Positions 28,395 through 37,414 are shown, numbered from the stretch's first letter. The stretch is DNA of 64,000 nt from Comamonas serinivorans (GCF_002158865.1 NZ_CP021455.1:3720001-3784000); one strand, 5' to 3'. Made by a program: numbers and translations. The notes: a model not told the origin generated them from the sequence alone.

Positions 28395-29735
28395 TCAGTC
28401 CAGCTTGCGCACGCTGAAGCCGCGGTCCTGCAGCGCGGTGATGACGTCGCGGACGTGGCGCGGCCCGCGCGTCTGCAGCACCAGCTCGATCTCGACATGC
28501 TGCGCCGCCAGCAGCGTGAAGGCGCGCTGGTGGTGCACCTCCTGCACGTTCGCGCCGGCGTCGGCCACGGCCTGCGTGACCTGTGCCAGCGAGCCCGGCA
28601 CGTCGCGCGCCCCCACCACCAGGCGCACCAGCCGGCCCGACTGCACCATGCCGCGGTCGATGATGGCCGCCAGCAGCATGGGGTCGATGTTGCCGCCCGA
28701 CAGCACCAGCCCCACCTTGCGTCCCGCAAACTTGTCCTTGTGGCGCAGCAGGGCGGCCATGCCCGCGGCACCCGCGCCCTCCACCAGCGTCTTCTCGATC
28801 TCCAGCAGCATGATGATGGCGTGCTCGATGTCGCCTTCGTCGACCAGCAGCAGCTCGTCCACCTGCTCCCGGATGACGGCCGCGCACCGCTCGCCCGGCG
28901 AGCCCACGGCAATGCCTTCGGCGATGGTGCTGGCCCCTTGCGGGTGGTGGCTGCCGGTCACGGCGTTGACCATGCCAGGGAAGCGCTCGGTCTGGACGCC
29001 AAAGATCAGGAGGCCCCCACGCTCCCCGCTGCGCGTGGTTCGCGGCCCCTGAACCGGGCGTCCCCCGAGGGGGCTGGTACCGCCTTGGGGCGGCCCGGCG
29101 TCGGCCCCCAGGCTCGCGTCGGCCGCTGAGGCCTGGCCACGCTGCAGCGAGCGGGCGGCGGTCGCCATGCCGGCCAGCAAGCCGCCGCCGCCCACGGGCA
29201 CGATCAGGGTGTCGATGTCGGGCTGATCGGCCAGCATCTCGAGCGCCACCGTGCCCTGGCCGGCCATGATGGCGTCGTCGTCGTAGGGGTGGATGAACAC
29301 CAAACCCTGCTGAACCGCCAGCTCGCGGGCGTGGCTGCGGGCCGCCTCCAGCGTGTCCCCGAACAGCACCACCTCGGCCCCGAAGCCCTCGGTGGCGGCC
29401 ACCTTCACGCCGGGCGTGAAACGGGGCATCACGATGACGGCCCGCAAGCCCAGACGCTGCGCGTGGTAGGCCACGCCCTGCGCATGGTTGCCGGCGCTCA
29501 TGGCGATGACGCCGGCCACGGTCTGGCCGCTGGCCCGCGCCTCGTCCATGACCGCGGTGAGCTTGTTGAGCGCCCCCCGTTCCTTGAACGAAGCCGTGAA
29601 CTGCAGGTTCTCGAACTTGAGGTAAACCTGCGCCCCGGTGACCCGGGACAGGGTTTGCGAATGCAAACAAGGCGTGCGCTGCACCTGGCCCTGCAGGCGC
29701 TGCGCCGCAGCGTGGATGTCGGCTGGCGTGATCAT
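28395..29735 (-). CDS. ilvA: Threonine ammonia-lyase with ACT domain, carrying an inserted repeat
   Basis: This 446-residue PLP enzyme deaminates threonine to 2-oxobutanoate, the first step to isoleucine. The PLP lysine is K51 in SFKERGALNK. The phosphate-binding GGGGLLAG lies at 182-189, and SGGNID is further on. A C-terminal ACT domain (about 375-446) is of the short IlvA/TdcB-like kind. Residues about 199-241 are not part of the family: 43 residues rich in Gly, Pro, Ala and Arg, encoded by a GC-rich dispersed repeat inserted in frame between catalytic-domain strands. Without them the length would be near the usual 400. Confidence 0.93.
   Translation of the reverse strand: MITPADIHAAAQRLQGQVQRTPCLHSQTLSRVTGAQVYLKFENLQFTASFKERGALNKLTAVMDEARASGQTVAGVIAMSAGNHAQGVAYHAQRLGLRAVIVMPRFTPGVKVAATEGFGAEVVLFGDTLEAARSHARELAVQQGLVFIHPYDDDAIMAGQGTVALEMLADQPDIDTLIVPVGGGGLLAGMATAARSLQRGQASAADASLGADAGPPQGGTSPLGGRPVQGPRTTRSGERGGLLIFGVQTERFPGMVNAVTGSHHPQGASTIAEGIAVGSPGERCAAVIREQVDELLLVDEGDIEHAIIMLLEIEKTLVEGAGAAGMAALLRHKDKFAGRKVGLVLSGGNIDPMLLAAIIDRGMVQSGRLVRLVVGARDVPGSLAQVTQAVADAGANVQEVHHQRAFTLLAAQHVEIELVLQTRGPRHVRDVITALQDRGFSVRKLD
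29010..29141. repeat. GC-rich repeat family, copy inserted in frame in ilvA
   Basis: On the plus strand it begins GCCCCCACGCTCCCCG and has the inner palindrome CCCCCGAGGGGG followed by CCTTGGGGCGGCCC. The two tandem units in the ABC ATPase gene share these blocks. It is antisense to ilvA and adds about 43 codons without breaking the frame. Confidence 0.85.
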
Positions 29736-29788
29736 GGGGCCATTGTCGGTGCTTGGCCCCGCGTCCGATCAAGTATCACTCATCTTAT

Positions 29789-29840
29789 GGGGTATACGCC
29801 ACTCGTCGATGAAATGAAAACGACAACGGGCACATACTCC
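29789..29840. repeat. 52-bp palindromic element, copy 10
   Basis: Ends GGGGTAT and ATACTCC flank TCGAT and AACGA. It lies in the divergent region between ilvA and the YqaA-like gene. Confidence 0.78.
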
Positions 29841-29985
29841 AACATCTTGATGCATCCCGCCAACCCTGAACGGCCTGCTGCTCAATCGCGCCACGCCGAA
29901 GCGGCACGTGGTGGCGGACCGTGCCCTCGAGGTCCGTGACCCGTCGCCCCCCACCCCGTCGCCCCCCGCAGGGACAATCGCGCCC

Positions 29986-30681
29986 ATGACCGATGTTTGG
30001 GACACCCTGTGGCACGGCCTGCACGCCACGGGGCTGACACAGCTGCCCCTGCCCGCCGCGCTGGGCGGGCTGTTCGCGCTGGCGCTGCTGTCGGCCACGC
30101 TGCTGCCGCTGGGGTCCGAAGCGGCGCTGCTGGCGTTGGCGCACACGCACGAGCACGCCCGGCTGTGGATCTGGCTGGTGGCCACGGCCGGCAACACGCT
30201 GGGCGGCCTCATCACCTACGCCATGGGACGCGGCGCGCACCGGCTGATGCAGCGGCCGCCCGACCCGCCCGAGCCAGCGGCTCCGACGGATGTGGCGCCG
30301 CCGGGTGGGCCCGCGCACCAAGCTGACCAGGCGACTCAGGCGGTGCCCGCCGAGTTCCCCGCGCCCCACGCGTCCGCCCCGCCGGCCACGCGGTCCGGCA
30401 CCGCAACCCCAGGGGCCACGGCACCCGGGGCGCTCACGCCCCACGCCCCATCCTCATCACCGGCGGCCCCCGTGTCCCAGGCCCAGGCGCTGGCGCGGCG
30501 CTGGGTGCAACGGCACGGGGCGCTGGTCTGCCTGCTCAGCTGGTTGCCGGGGGTGGGCGACCCGCTGTGCGCCGCCGCCGGCTGGCTGCGCCTGTCGTTC
30601 TGGCGCTGCGCCCTCGCCATCGCCGTGGGCAAGGGGGCGCGCTACGCCGTCTTGCTGGGCACGTTGAGCGGCCTGGGGTGA
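29986..30681 (+). CDS. YqaA-family inner membrane protein with Pro/Ala-rich insertion
   Basis: This 231-residue protein resembles YqaA, a small relative of DedA/SNARE-associated membrane proteins. Helices run about residues 24-52 and 60-82, and a C-terminal pair follows residue 178. The family phrases LLPLGSEA, AGNTLGGLITYAMGR and SWLPGVGDPLC are present. Between about 91 and 163 lies a low-complexity Pro/Ala/Thr stretch that normal YqaA proteins lack, in the loop between the membrane halves. The function is not established; DedA relatives help lipid and proton homeostasis. Confidence 0.82.
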   Translation: MTDVWDTLWHGLHATGLTQLPLPAALGGLFALALLSATLLPLGSEAALLALAHTHEHARLWIWLVATAGNTLGGLITYAMGRGAHRLMQRPPDPPEPAAPTDVAPPGGPAHQADQATQAVPAEFPAPHASAPPATRSGTATPGATAPGALTPHAPSSSPAAPVSQAQALARRWVQRHGALVCLLSWLPGVGDPLCAAAGWLRLSFWRCALAIAVGKGARYAVLLGTLSGLG

Positions 30682-30765
30682 CGGAACCACTGGCTGGAGC
30701 GGGTGCGCCCATGGCGAACACCGGAGGACCGCCAACCGGGACGGCAAGGAGCTCACACCACCCAT

Positions 30766-30821
30766 GCGGGCAGCGGGCAGCGGGCAGCGGGCAGCGGGCA
30801 GCGGGCAGCGGGCAGCGGGCA
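30766..30821. repeat. 7-bp tandem repeat, 8 units of GCGGGCA
   Basis: Eight perfect GCGGGCA units in a row between two convergent genes, 18 bp before copy 11 of the palindromic element. Such a perfect array is prone to slippage and likely varies between strains. Confidence 0.95.
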
Positions 30822-30839
30822 GCGAACGACGGCATCACC

Positions 30840-30891
30840 CAGGTATGGTTCCCTTGCCGTTCTTTTTGAAACGGCAGCAGCACCATACTCC
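30840..30891. repeat. 52-bp palindromic element, copy 11
   Basis: Ends CAGGTAT and ATACTCC flank the canonical CCGTT/AACGG pair. It lies 15 bp beyond the stop of the YhaN-like gene. Confidence 0.88.
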
Positions 30892-30906
30892 ATGATTGCC
30901 GCCATC

Positions 30907-33825
30907 CTAAGTGTCGGGCGCCCCCGCCTTCAGATCCGGCAACCAGAACTGCGCCGCGGCCAGGCCCTCCCAGCGTTCGCGGTGGCAGGTGAAGACCAGC
31001 ACCTGGTGCCGCCTGGCCGCTTCGCGGAGCACCCGCTGCATGGCGGCCAGCCGTTCGGCGTCGGCATGCACCAGCGCGTCGTCCAGCACGATGAGCGTGG
31101 GCCGGCCGGCGGCCTTCAGCAAGTCGGCGTAAGCCAGGCGGCTGATCAGCGCCAGCTGGTCGCGTGCACCCACGCTGAGCTTGTCCACGGGCATGCCCAG
31201 CAGGTCGGCCGCACCGCGGTGCAGGCTCTGCGGCAGCAAGCCGTCGCCCAGGTGGACCTGGGCCTGCGGCCACACCCAGGGCACGTAGGCCTGCATGCGC
31301 AGGAACAGCGGCGAGGCAAAGCGCGCCAGCGCCGCCTGGCGATGCTGCGTGGCCAGGCGACACAGCAGGTCCAGCGCCTGGCTGCGCCCGTCCAGCTCGC
31401 GCACGCGGCGCTCGGTGCGCGCCAGCTCGGCGGCCAGCCGCTGGGCCCGCTCGTCCAGGCCTTCGTCGGCCATGTGGCCGTTGGCCTGCTGCAGCTTTTG
31501 CACCAGCAGGCGGCGCTGCACCTTGCGCTCGTCGTGCTGGGCCATGAGCTGCGCCACCGCGTGCGACAACCGCGCCACCGCATGCGCCACCTCGGCCGGC
31601 CGCGCGGCCGCCAGTTGCGTGGCGATGGCGCTCCGCTGCGTCTCCAGCGTGGCCAGTTGCTCGCTCAGCTGCTGCACCTGCTCGGCCGGATCGGGCGCAC
31701 CTTCGGCTTCCTGCGCGGCTTCATCGGCCGCCCCCTGCAGACGTGCGCACTCGGCCTGCACGGCCTGGAGTTCGGCCCCCACGCGCAGGGCCGCCTGGGT
31801 GGCCGCCTGGGCCTGGCGCTGGGCCTGCGCCAGCCGGGCCGCCTGCTGCCCGGCCAGGGCTTGCGCCTGGCTCAGCGCCTGCTCGGCCGCCTCGGGGTCC
31901 AGGCTGGGCTCGGGCGCACCGGGTGCGGCATCGCCCCGTTCGGCCGCAGGTTCCAGGTCTTGACGCAGCTGCTGCCAGCGCTGCTCGGCCTCGTCGCGTT
32001 GCGCCTGCAAGGCCGCCAGGCCCTGCGGCGCCAGCGTGCGGACCTGCTGCCGCGCCAACGCCAGCGCGTGCTGGGCCTGTTGCGCGGCCTGCACGCGCGC
32101 CTGCAGCGCGGACCAGTCGGCCAGGCCCAGCGCCGCCAGGGCCTGCGCCTGGCGCGCCTCGATCTGGGTGAGCTGGTCCTGCAGCTGCTGCACGTCGCGC
32201 GCGCCACCCGGCGACACGCGCAGCTCGCCCCCGCCGGGCAGCACGATGCGCGCGGCCTGCGTCAGGCCCATCTGCCCCGTGCCCTGCAGCGGCAGCACCT
32301 GCTCGCCCACCTGCAGGACCACGCCGTGCTGATCGCCCAGCGACCACGACAGGCCGGTGCGGGCCACTTCCAGCTGCGCGCGCAGGCGCTCTTGCTGGCG
32401 GTGGGCGTCCTGCAGCTCGCGCAGCGCGGGCTCGGGCACGGCCTGGGTGCGCCAGGCGACCTCGCCCTGCTGCAGCTGGGCCTGGGCCGCCTGCGCGGCC
32501 TCGCAGGCCTGGGCGAGCCGCTGCCGCTCGGCCTGCACGCGCTGCGCGTGGGCCTGGTGCAGGGCCCGGTGGTGGGCCTGCTGCGCCGCCTGCACCCGCG
32601 CCTGGCTGGCCTGGGCCGCGGTCTGCGCCTGCGCCAGGGCGGCGTCGGCCTGGGCGCGCGTGGCCTCGGCGGCCTGGGCCTGGGTGTGCAGCTGCGCCGC
32701 GTGCGCCTGGCGCTGCGCCAGGTGCGCGCGCTGCTGCTGCGCCTGCTGCAGCTGGGCGCGCAGCCAGCGCAGGTGTTGCGACGCCGAGGCGCTGGCCTGC
32801 TGCAGCTCGCCCTGGCGCTGCGTCCAGGCGGCGATCTGCTGCTGGACCTGGCGCGCCTCGCCCAGCTGCTGCTGCAGGGGCTCCCACGGGCGTTCGGCCT
32901 CGTCGGCCTGCAGCGCCTGCGTGAGCTGGGCCAGCGTGTCCACGTCCACCGCGTAGCTGCCCAGCAGCGCCTGCACCTGCGCCAGCTCGTCCTGCAACTG
33001 GCGTTGCTGGGCCTGGGCCTCGGCCAGCTCGCCGCGTGGCCGGCCGGTGTCGGTCAGGCTGCGCCGGCGCTCGGCCTGCCACTGCGTCAGCAGGCGATCG
33101 CCCTCGCTGGCCGCGAGCTGCACGGCCGCCTGGTGCAGGGGGTTGCTGACGGCCGGCGCCTGCAGCGCCTGCTGCAAGGGCTCGCGCGCGTGCTGCGCGG
33201 CCTCGGCCAGCTCGCCCGCGCGGCCCTGCTCCACCCACAGCAAACCCGGAATGCCCCAGTGCTCGGACCGGCTGGCACCCTTTTTCGCGTACTGGTAACC
33301 CAGCCACTGCGCCAGCTGCTCTTCGGCCTGGGCACCGCTCCAGTGCTCGCGGCCCCACTGCAGCTCGCAGTGCGCCCCCGAGGCCAGGAAGGATTTGTGC
33401 AGCTGCGCGGTTTCGCCGTGCAACGCAAAGACCAGGTCTACGCTGGGCATGGCGGCGCTGTCGCCCAGCGGGCGCAGGTCCTCCACCGACTTGGAGCGGT
33501 GGCGCTCGAAAAAGGCCGCCCGCAAGGCACGCGCCAGCGTGCTTTTGCCCGACTCGTTGGGGCCGGCGATCACGTTCAGCCCCGGCTGCAAGCCCGTCAC
33601 CTGCAACGGCGCGCGGAACTGGCGCAGCTGGCTCACGGCCAGCGACTGCAGGTATAGACCAACAGCCGATGATGATGCCTGCTCGTCAGCCGCAATCTCC
33701 CCGAATTGGTCCACCCCGGCCGCAGGCGCAGCCTCGGCCGGCGCCGGTGCGCTGAAGTCGAACTCGCCCTGCGCAGTGGCCGCAGCCGGCACCGCGCCGT
33801 CGCCAGGCTGGGAGGGGCGCGTCAT
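30907..33825 (-). CDS. YhaN/SbcC-like AAA ATPase with long coiled coils
   Basis: This 972-residue SMC/Rad50-like ATPase has Walker A GPNESGKST at residues 88-96. A central region of about 650 residues, very rich in Gln, Ala and Arg, is predicted coiled coil. The C-terminal half-site has signature KLSVGARDQLALI and Walker B TLIVLDDAL. It pairs with the nuclease encoded just upstream: the ATG overlaps that gene's stop by 4 bp. Together they resemble YhaO/YhaN or SbcD/SbcC, which open DNA ends and hairpins. An N-terminal extension of about 55 Ala/Pro-rich residues precedes the ATPase head and is unusual. Confidence 0.88.
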   Translation of the reverse strand: MTRPSQPGDGAVPAAATAQGEFDFSAPAPAEAAPAAGVDQFGEIAADEQASSSAVGLYLQSLAVSQLRQFRAPLQVTGLQPGLNVIAGPNESGKSTLARALRAAFFERHRSKSVEDLRPLGDSAAMPSVDLVFALHGETAQLHKSFLASGAHCELQWGREHWSGAQAEEQLAQWLGYQYAKKGASRSEHWGIPGLLWVEQGRAGELAEAAQHAREPLQQALQAPAVSNPLHQAAVQLAASEGDRLLTQWQAERRRSLTDTGRPRGELAEAQAQQRQLQDELAQVQALLGSYAVDVDTLAQLTQALQADEAERPWEPLQQQLGEARQVQQQIAAWTQRQGELQQASASASQHLRWLRAQLQQAQQQRAHLAQRQAHAAQLHTQAQAAEATRAQADAALAQAQTAAQASQARVQAAQQAHHRALHQAHAQRVQAERQRLAQACEAAQAAQAQLQQGEVAWRTQAVPEPALRELQDAHRQQERLRAQLEVARTGLSWSLGDQHGVVLQVGEQVLPLQGTGQMGLTQAARIVLPGGGELRVSPGGARDVQQLQDQLTQIEARQAQALAALGLADWSALQARVQAAQQAQHALALARQQVRTLAPQGLAALQAQRDEAEQRWQQLRQDLEPAAERGDAAPGAPEPSLDPEAAEQALSQAQALAGQQAARLAQAQRQAQAATQAALRVGAELQAVQAECARLQGAADEAAQEAEGAPDPAEQVQQLSEQLATLETQRSAIATQLAAARPAEVAHAVARLSHAVAQLMAQHDERKVQRRLLVQKLQQANGHMADEGLDERAQRLAAELARTERRVRELDGRSQALDLLCRLATQHRQAALARFASPLFLRMQAYVPWVWPQAQVHLGDGLLPQSLHRGAADLLGMPVDKLSVGARDQLALISRLAYADLLKAAGRPTLIVLDDALVHADAERLAAMQRVLREAARRHQVLVFTCHRERWEGLAAAQFWLPDLKAGAPDT

Positions 33826-34925
33826 GCCAGCCCCCGTTGCTGCATCAGGCTGCGCGCGAACACGCGCATGGCCTCGTCGGCCGTGGCATCGCCCTGGGCC
33901 TGGCGCGCGCGCAGCTCGGCCAGCACGTCCAGCAGGTAGCCGTCCACGGCCAGCTCGTCGAGTTCGGCTTCGCTGGCGGCGACCTGCAAGCCCTGCTCAT
34001 CCACGCTGAGGCTGGCGACGCGCGCCCGCGCCTCGTCCAGCGCCCGCTGCAGCCGGGCGTGGCTGGCCAGGTCGATGTGGCCGCTGAGCACCAGCCGCAG
34101 CACCAGCCGCGCGGGCCAGCGCGTGCTGGCGTCGATCAAGGCGGCCACGTCACTGGGCACCTGCAGGTCCACGGCCTGCTGTTGCCAGGTGTGCGCCGCG
34201 GTGGCCAGCGGCCGCAGACGCGGCAGCGCGCCCGGGGCATCGACCTCGACCAGCAGCGCCTGGCCGGCGCCGTTGTCGCGAAACCGCTCGGGTTCAGGCG
34301 TGCCGCTGTAAGCGGTGCGGGCGTCGATCTGGCGCAGCCCGTGCCAGTCGCCCAGGGCCAGGTAGTCCAGCCGTGCGCGCTGCGCGCGGTCGGCCGCAAT
34401 GGGGTTGTCGGCGTCCATGCCCTCGGCCAGGATGCCCTGCACGCTGCCGTGGGCCAGCCCGATGCGGCACAGGCCTGGCGGCGTCTCGGCGGTGTCGAAC
34501 CAGGCCGTCGCATCGCCGCGCGTGTGCCGCTGCACCAGCGGCGCCGGCAGCACCGCCATCGAGGGCAGCACGATGGCCTCGGGCCGAAGAGCCAGGTGCA
34601 CCTGGGGCGGCACGAGGTCCAGGCGCTGCGCACGCGTCCACACGCTTTCGGCCAGGGCCGCGTCGTGGTTGCCCGGCAGCAGCACGACGGCGCGCTCGGT
34701 GCCGAGCGCGGCGAACAGTCGCCGCAGCGTCTTGTCGCTCACGGTCTGGGCGTCGAACACGTCGCCGGCCACCAGCACGGCGTCCACGTCGAGCCGGACC
34801 GCCAGCGCCATCAGGCGCACCACGGCCGCCAGGCGCGCATCGGCCAGCCGCACGGCGTCGTCGGCCTCGAGAAACGGGTAGTGCCGACCAATCTGCCAGT
34901 CGGCGGTGTGGATGAAACGGGGCAT
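33822..34925 (-). CDS. Mre11/SbcD-like DNA repair exonuclease (YhaO-type)
   Basis: This 367-residue metallophosphoesterase is the nuclease partner of the YhaN-like ATPase. Metal-site motifs are in order: HTADWQIG (residues 5-12), LVAGDVFD, LLPGNHDA and LAHGS, then ALGDWHG. These give the dinuclear-metal active site of Mre11 family nucleases. The C-terminal capping region (from about 240) is diverged. Overlapping stop and start codons with the next gene show tight translational coupling. The pair would process DNA ends or palindromic DNA; that is family knowledge. Confidence 0.9.
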   Translation of the reverse strand: MPRFIHTADWQIGRHYPFLEADDAVRLADARLAAVVRLMALAVRLDVDAVLVAGDVFDAQTVSDKTLRRLFAALGTERAVVLLPGNHDAALAESVWTRAQRLDLVPPQVHLALRPEAIVLPSMAVLPAPLVQRHTRGDATAWFDTAETPPGLCRIGLAHGSVQGILAEGMDADNPIAADRAQRARLDYLALGDWHGLRQIDARTAYSGTPEPERFRDNGAGQALLVEVDAPGALPRLRPLATAAHTWQQQAVDLQVPSDVAALIDASTRWPARLVLRLVLSGHIDLASHARLQRALDEARARVASLSVDEQGLQVAASEAELDELAVDGYLLDVLAELRARQAQGDATADEAMRVFARSLMQQRGLA

Positions 34926-35159
34926 GCCATCGAGCCAAAAACCGGGCCCCGCGAACCTGCGTTCGCACGGGCCTCAAACACCATTGTCCTCAGCGGGGGC
35001 CATGCCGCATGCGGCACCGGGCGCAGCCCACGCTACGCGGCCTGGACGGCGGCCGCGCGACACGGCCAGCCACCGCCTGCGGCTTCGCCCTGCCCGCAGG
35101 GCATCGCGCTGGGCCGCGGCCCGTCAGCGCGCCACCGCGCCTGCGCGGCTCGCGGGCGA

Positions 35160-35870
35160 TCACGCCACTGGCGCCCGGGCCAGCAGGTGCGCGTGCACCT
35201 GGCCGGCCTTCAGGTGGCGCAGGCGCTGCAGGCCCCACTCGGCCAGGCGCTCGGCCGGCCACTCCTGGCCGGCCTCCAGATAAATCAACCCTGTATCGGC
35301 CAGCGCCGTCTCAGCCGCCTTCAAGGTGGCCTCATACAGTGCCGCGTCGCTGGCGAAGGGCGGGTCGAGGAACACCAGGTGCAGGCTGCCCGCGGTGTGC
35401 TGGCGCAGCGCGCTCAGGCCGTCGCCCTGCACCACGCGCACGGTGCTGGCCTGCAGCGTGTGCACCGCAGCCTGCAGGTGGCGCACGGCGTCTTTCTGCG
35501 ATTCGACCAGCGTGACGGCCGCCGCCCCGCGCGAAGCGGCCTCCAGGCCCAGCGCGCCGGTGCCGGCAAAGGCATCGAGGCAGCGCCAGCCGGTCAGGTC
35601 GCCGCCTGCCTGGTGGGCCAGCCAGTTGAACAGGGTTTCGCGCACGCGGTCGGCCGTGGGGCGCAGGCCCGGCAGGTTGCTGACCTTGAGGCGGCGGCGC
35701 TTCCACTGCCCGCCGATGATGCGCACCTCGTGGGTCGCGCCCTTGTGCACCGCCGCGGCCTGGGCGGGGTCCTGGCGGCCCCGCGCGGCCGGGGGCTCGC
35801 CGGCCGGTGCCCGGGACCCGGACTTCATTTGCGCTTGCAGAGACTGCGCCGACAGGCGGGAACGCGCCAT
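35160..35870 (-). CDS. rsmD: 16S rRNA (guanine(966)-N(2))-methyltransferase RsmD
   Basis: This 236-residue enzyme methylates G966 of 16S rRNA in the assembled 30S subunit. It has the RsmD opening VRIIGGQWKRRRL, RPTADRVRETLFNWL, the SAM motif LDAFAGTGALGLEA and the catalytic DPPF. The first 45 residues are an Ala/Gly/Arg-rich extension not found in most RsmD proteins, so a later start is possible, though no better start codon stands out. It is monocistronic as far as can be seen. Confidence 0.94.
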   Translation of the reverse strand: MARSRLSAQSLQAQMKSGSRAPAGEPPAARGRQDPAQAAAVHKGATHEVRIIGGQWKRRRLKVSNLPGLRPTADRVRETLFNWLAHQAGGDLTGWRCLDAFAGTGALGLEAASRGAAAVTLVESQKDAVRHLQAAVHTLQASTVRVVQGDGLSALRQHTAGSLHLVFLDPPFASDAALYEATLKAAETALADTGLIYLEAGQEWPAERLAEWGLQRLRHLKAGQVHAHLLARAPVA

Positions 35871-35922
35871 GGCTTGAACACCTTCACAACGAGGCAGGCC
35901 CCACGATCACGCAGCCCGCCAA

Positions 35923-36010
35923 GAAAAAAGCGCCTGAGGGCCCAGGCGCTTGAAACATCGGATTTCTGGCAACCGGGGTTGCCGAGAGCCTCGCATTTTA
36001 AAACCATGCC
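35923..36010 (-). ncRNA. Candidate small RNA ending in a strong terminator
   Basis: On the minus strand a compact hairpin (GGCAACC/GGTTGCC, 35968-35983) is followed by a strong intrinsic terminator: stem AAGCGCCTG/CAGGCGCTT (35928-35951) plus TTTTTT. It lies upstream of rsmD, and the gene on its other side (TPR protein) runs on the opposite strand, so no known transcript needs this terminator. A short leader or sRNA is the simplest reading. The 5' end and promoter are not identified. Confidence 0.4.
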
Positions 36011-36088
36011 CAGGCCGCGTGCTTGGGGACATCCATAGGATGACAGCCTGAGCCGGGCCCCGACGATGCGGCCCGCACGGAGAACGCC

Positions 36089-36415
36089 ATGAACACCATG
36101 ACCCAGGGCCTGCAGGCCATGCTGGCCGCCGGCAAGGACAACGCGCTGCTGCGCGTGACGCTGGGCAAGGCGGCGCTGGACGCCGACCAGCCCGCCGACG
36201 CCATCCCCCACCTGCAACGCGCCGTCGAACAAGACCCCCACTACTCCGTGGCCTGGAAGCTGCTGGGCAAGGCCCAGCTCGCGCAGGGACAGACCGACGC
36301 CGCGCGCGCGGCCTGGACCGAAGGCCTGCGCTGTGCCGAAGCCAAGGGCGATGCCCAGGTCGTGAAGGAGCTGGGCGTGTTCCTGCGGCGGCTGGACAAA
36401 GCCGGCACGCCCTGA
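36089..36415 (+). CDS. Small tetratricopeptide-repeat protein
   Basis: This 108-residue protein consists of two or three TPR-like helix pairs: ALLRVTLGKAALDADQPADAI, then the second unit SVAWKLLGKAQLAQGQTDAA, then a C-terminal capping helix. No signal peptide is seen, so it is probably cytosolic. TPR proteins mediate protein contacts; the partner is unknown. It resembles small TPR proteins common in Burkholderiales genomes. The start has a GGAG-type site upstream. Confidence 0.8.
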   Translation: MNTMTQGLQAMLAAGKDNALLRVTLGKAALDADQPADAIPHLQRAVEQDPHYSVAWKLLGKAQLAQGQTDAARAAWTEGLRCAEAKGDAQVVKELGVFLRRLDKAGTP

Positions 36416-36754
36416 GCCATGGGCCTGGGACGCGCGGATCGGCGAGCCGCGCCCCCCAGCGGTTGGCCATCAACACCCGATCCCGTCCGCTCCGCAGGCC
36501 CACCCACTCACCACCCCCCTGCGATCACCCAACCCAGCCGCAGACCTCGCCGCTTGAAGCGGGCGCCAGGGCCCGCATCTGTGAGAAGGTGTCCCGCGTC
36601 GGTCGGCAAGCCATGTGGCCAGCCATCCGGCCAGCCATTCGACGAACCCTGACTGCGAGTCCTCGGCGAGCCCATCGCCCAGCCTGTTGCCCAGCCTGAA
36701 GGCAACTCGCCTGCCCCACCCTCTGTTTCCCCTCCACCCACCGAAAGCCCTTCC
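36416..36754. other. Intergenic stretch with a 12-bp repeat
   Basis: About 340 bp between the TPR gene and the DsbA-like gene. No gene is supported. It contains a degenerate 12-bp tandem repeat (36604-36639). Confidence 0.5.
36604..36639. repeat. 12-bp degenerate tandem repeat
   Basis: Three units follow CGGCAAGCCATG with small changes. The same unit type occurs on the minus strand inside the thiol dioxygenase gene at 55143-55188. Confidence 0.7.
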
Positions 36755-37414
36755 ATGAAACCGCTGACCATCGACCTGGTGTCCGACGTCAATTGCCCCT
36801 GGTGCGCCATCGGCCTGAATGCACTGCTGCAAGCGCTGGACGAGCTGCGTCCCGAGCTGCAGGTCACGCTGCGCTTTCAGCCTTTCGAGCTCAACCCCGA
36901 CATGCCGCCCGAGGGCGAGGACCGCCTGGACCACCTGATGCGCAAGTACGGCCGCTCGGCCGACGAGCTGGCGGCCAACTGGCGCGCCATCCAGGAGCGC
37001 GGGGCCCAGCTGGGCTTCGAATTCGGGCCGCAGCAGGGCCGGCGCATCCACAACAGCTTCGACGCGCATCGCCTGATCCATTGGGCCGGCCTGCAGAGCG
37101 AGGCCGCGCAGCTGGCCATGAAGCAGGCCCTGCTGGCGGCCAACTTCACCCAGGGCGAGAACATCGACGACCCCGCGGCCTTGCTGCGCGCGGTGCAGGC
37201 GGCGGGCCTGGACGTGGAGGCGGCCCGCGCGGTGCTGGACAGCCAGCAGTTCGCCGACGAGGTGCGCCGGCAGGAAGGCTTTTTCCAGCGGGCCGGCATC
37301 CAGTCGGTGCCAGCCTTCGTCATCAACCACCGCCACCTCATCAGCGGTGGCCAGCCGCCCGAGGTGTTCGTGCAAGCCCTGCGCCAGCTGGCCCAGGCGC
37401 CCGACGCGGCCTGA
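36755..37414 (+). CDS. DsbA-family oxidoreductase, FrnE-like
   Basis: This 219-residue cytosolic protein has a thioredoxin fold with an inserted helical domain. The redox motif CPWC is at residues 14-17, directly after the first strand (IDLVSDVNCPWC). The phrase SVPAFVINHRHLISGGQPPE near the C-terminus holds the cis-proline and the FrnE hallmark. No signal peptide is present, unlike periplasmic DsbA. FrnE proteins catalyse thiol-disulfide exchange and some protect against oxidative stress. It is monocistronic. Confidence 0.92.
   Translation: MKPLTIDLVSDVNCPWCAIGLNALLQALDELRPELQVTLRFQPFELNPDMPPEGEDRLDHLMRKYGRSADELAANWRAIQERGAQLGFEFGPQQGRRIHNSFDAHRLIHWAGLQSEAAQLAMKQALLAANFTQGENIDDPAALLRAVQAAGLDVEAARAVLDSQQFADEVRRQEGFFQRAGIQSVPAFVINHRHLISGGQPPEVFVQALRQLAQAPDAA

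Noticed and set aside
30703..33657. 984-aa plus-strand open frame antisense to the YhaN-like gene
   Set aside because: It mirrors the Gln/Ala-rich coiled coil and has no family resemblance.
35293..35337. GTAT-N37-ATAC inside rsmD
   Set aside because: There is no CCGTT/AACGG-like centre and the codons encode normal RsmD sequence.
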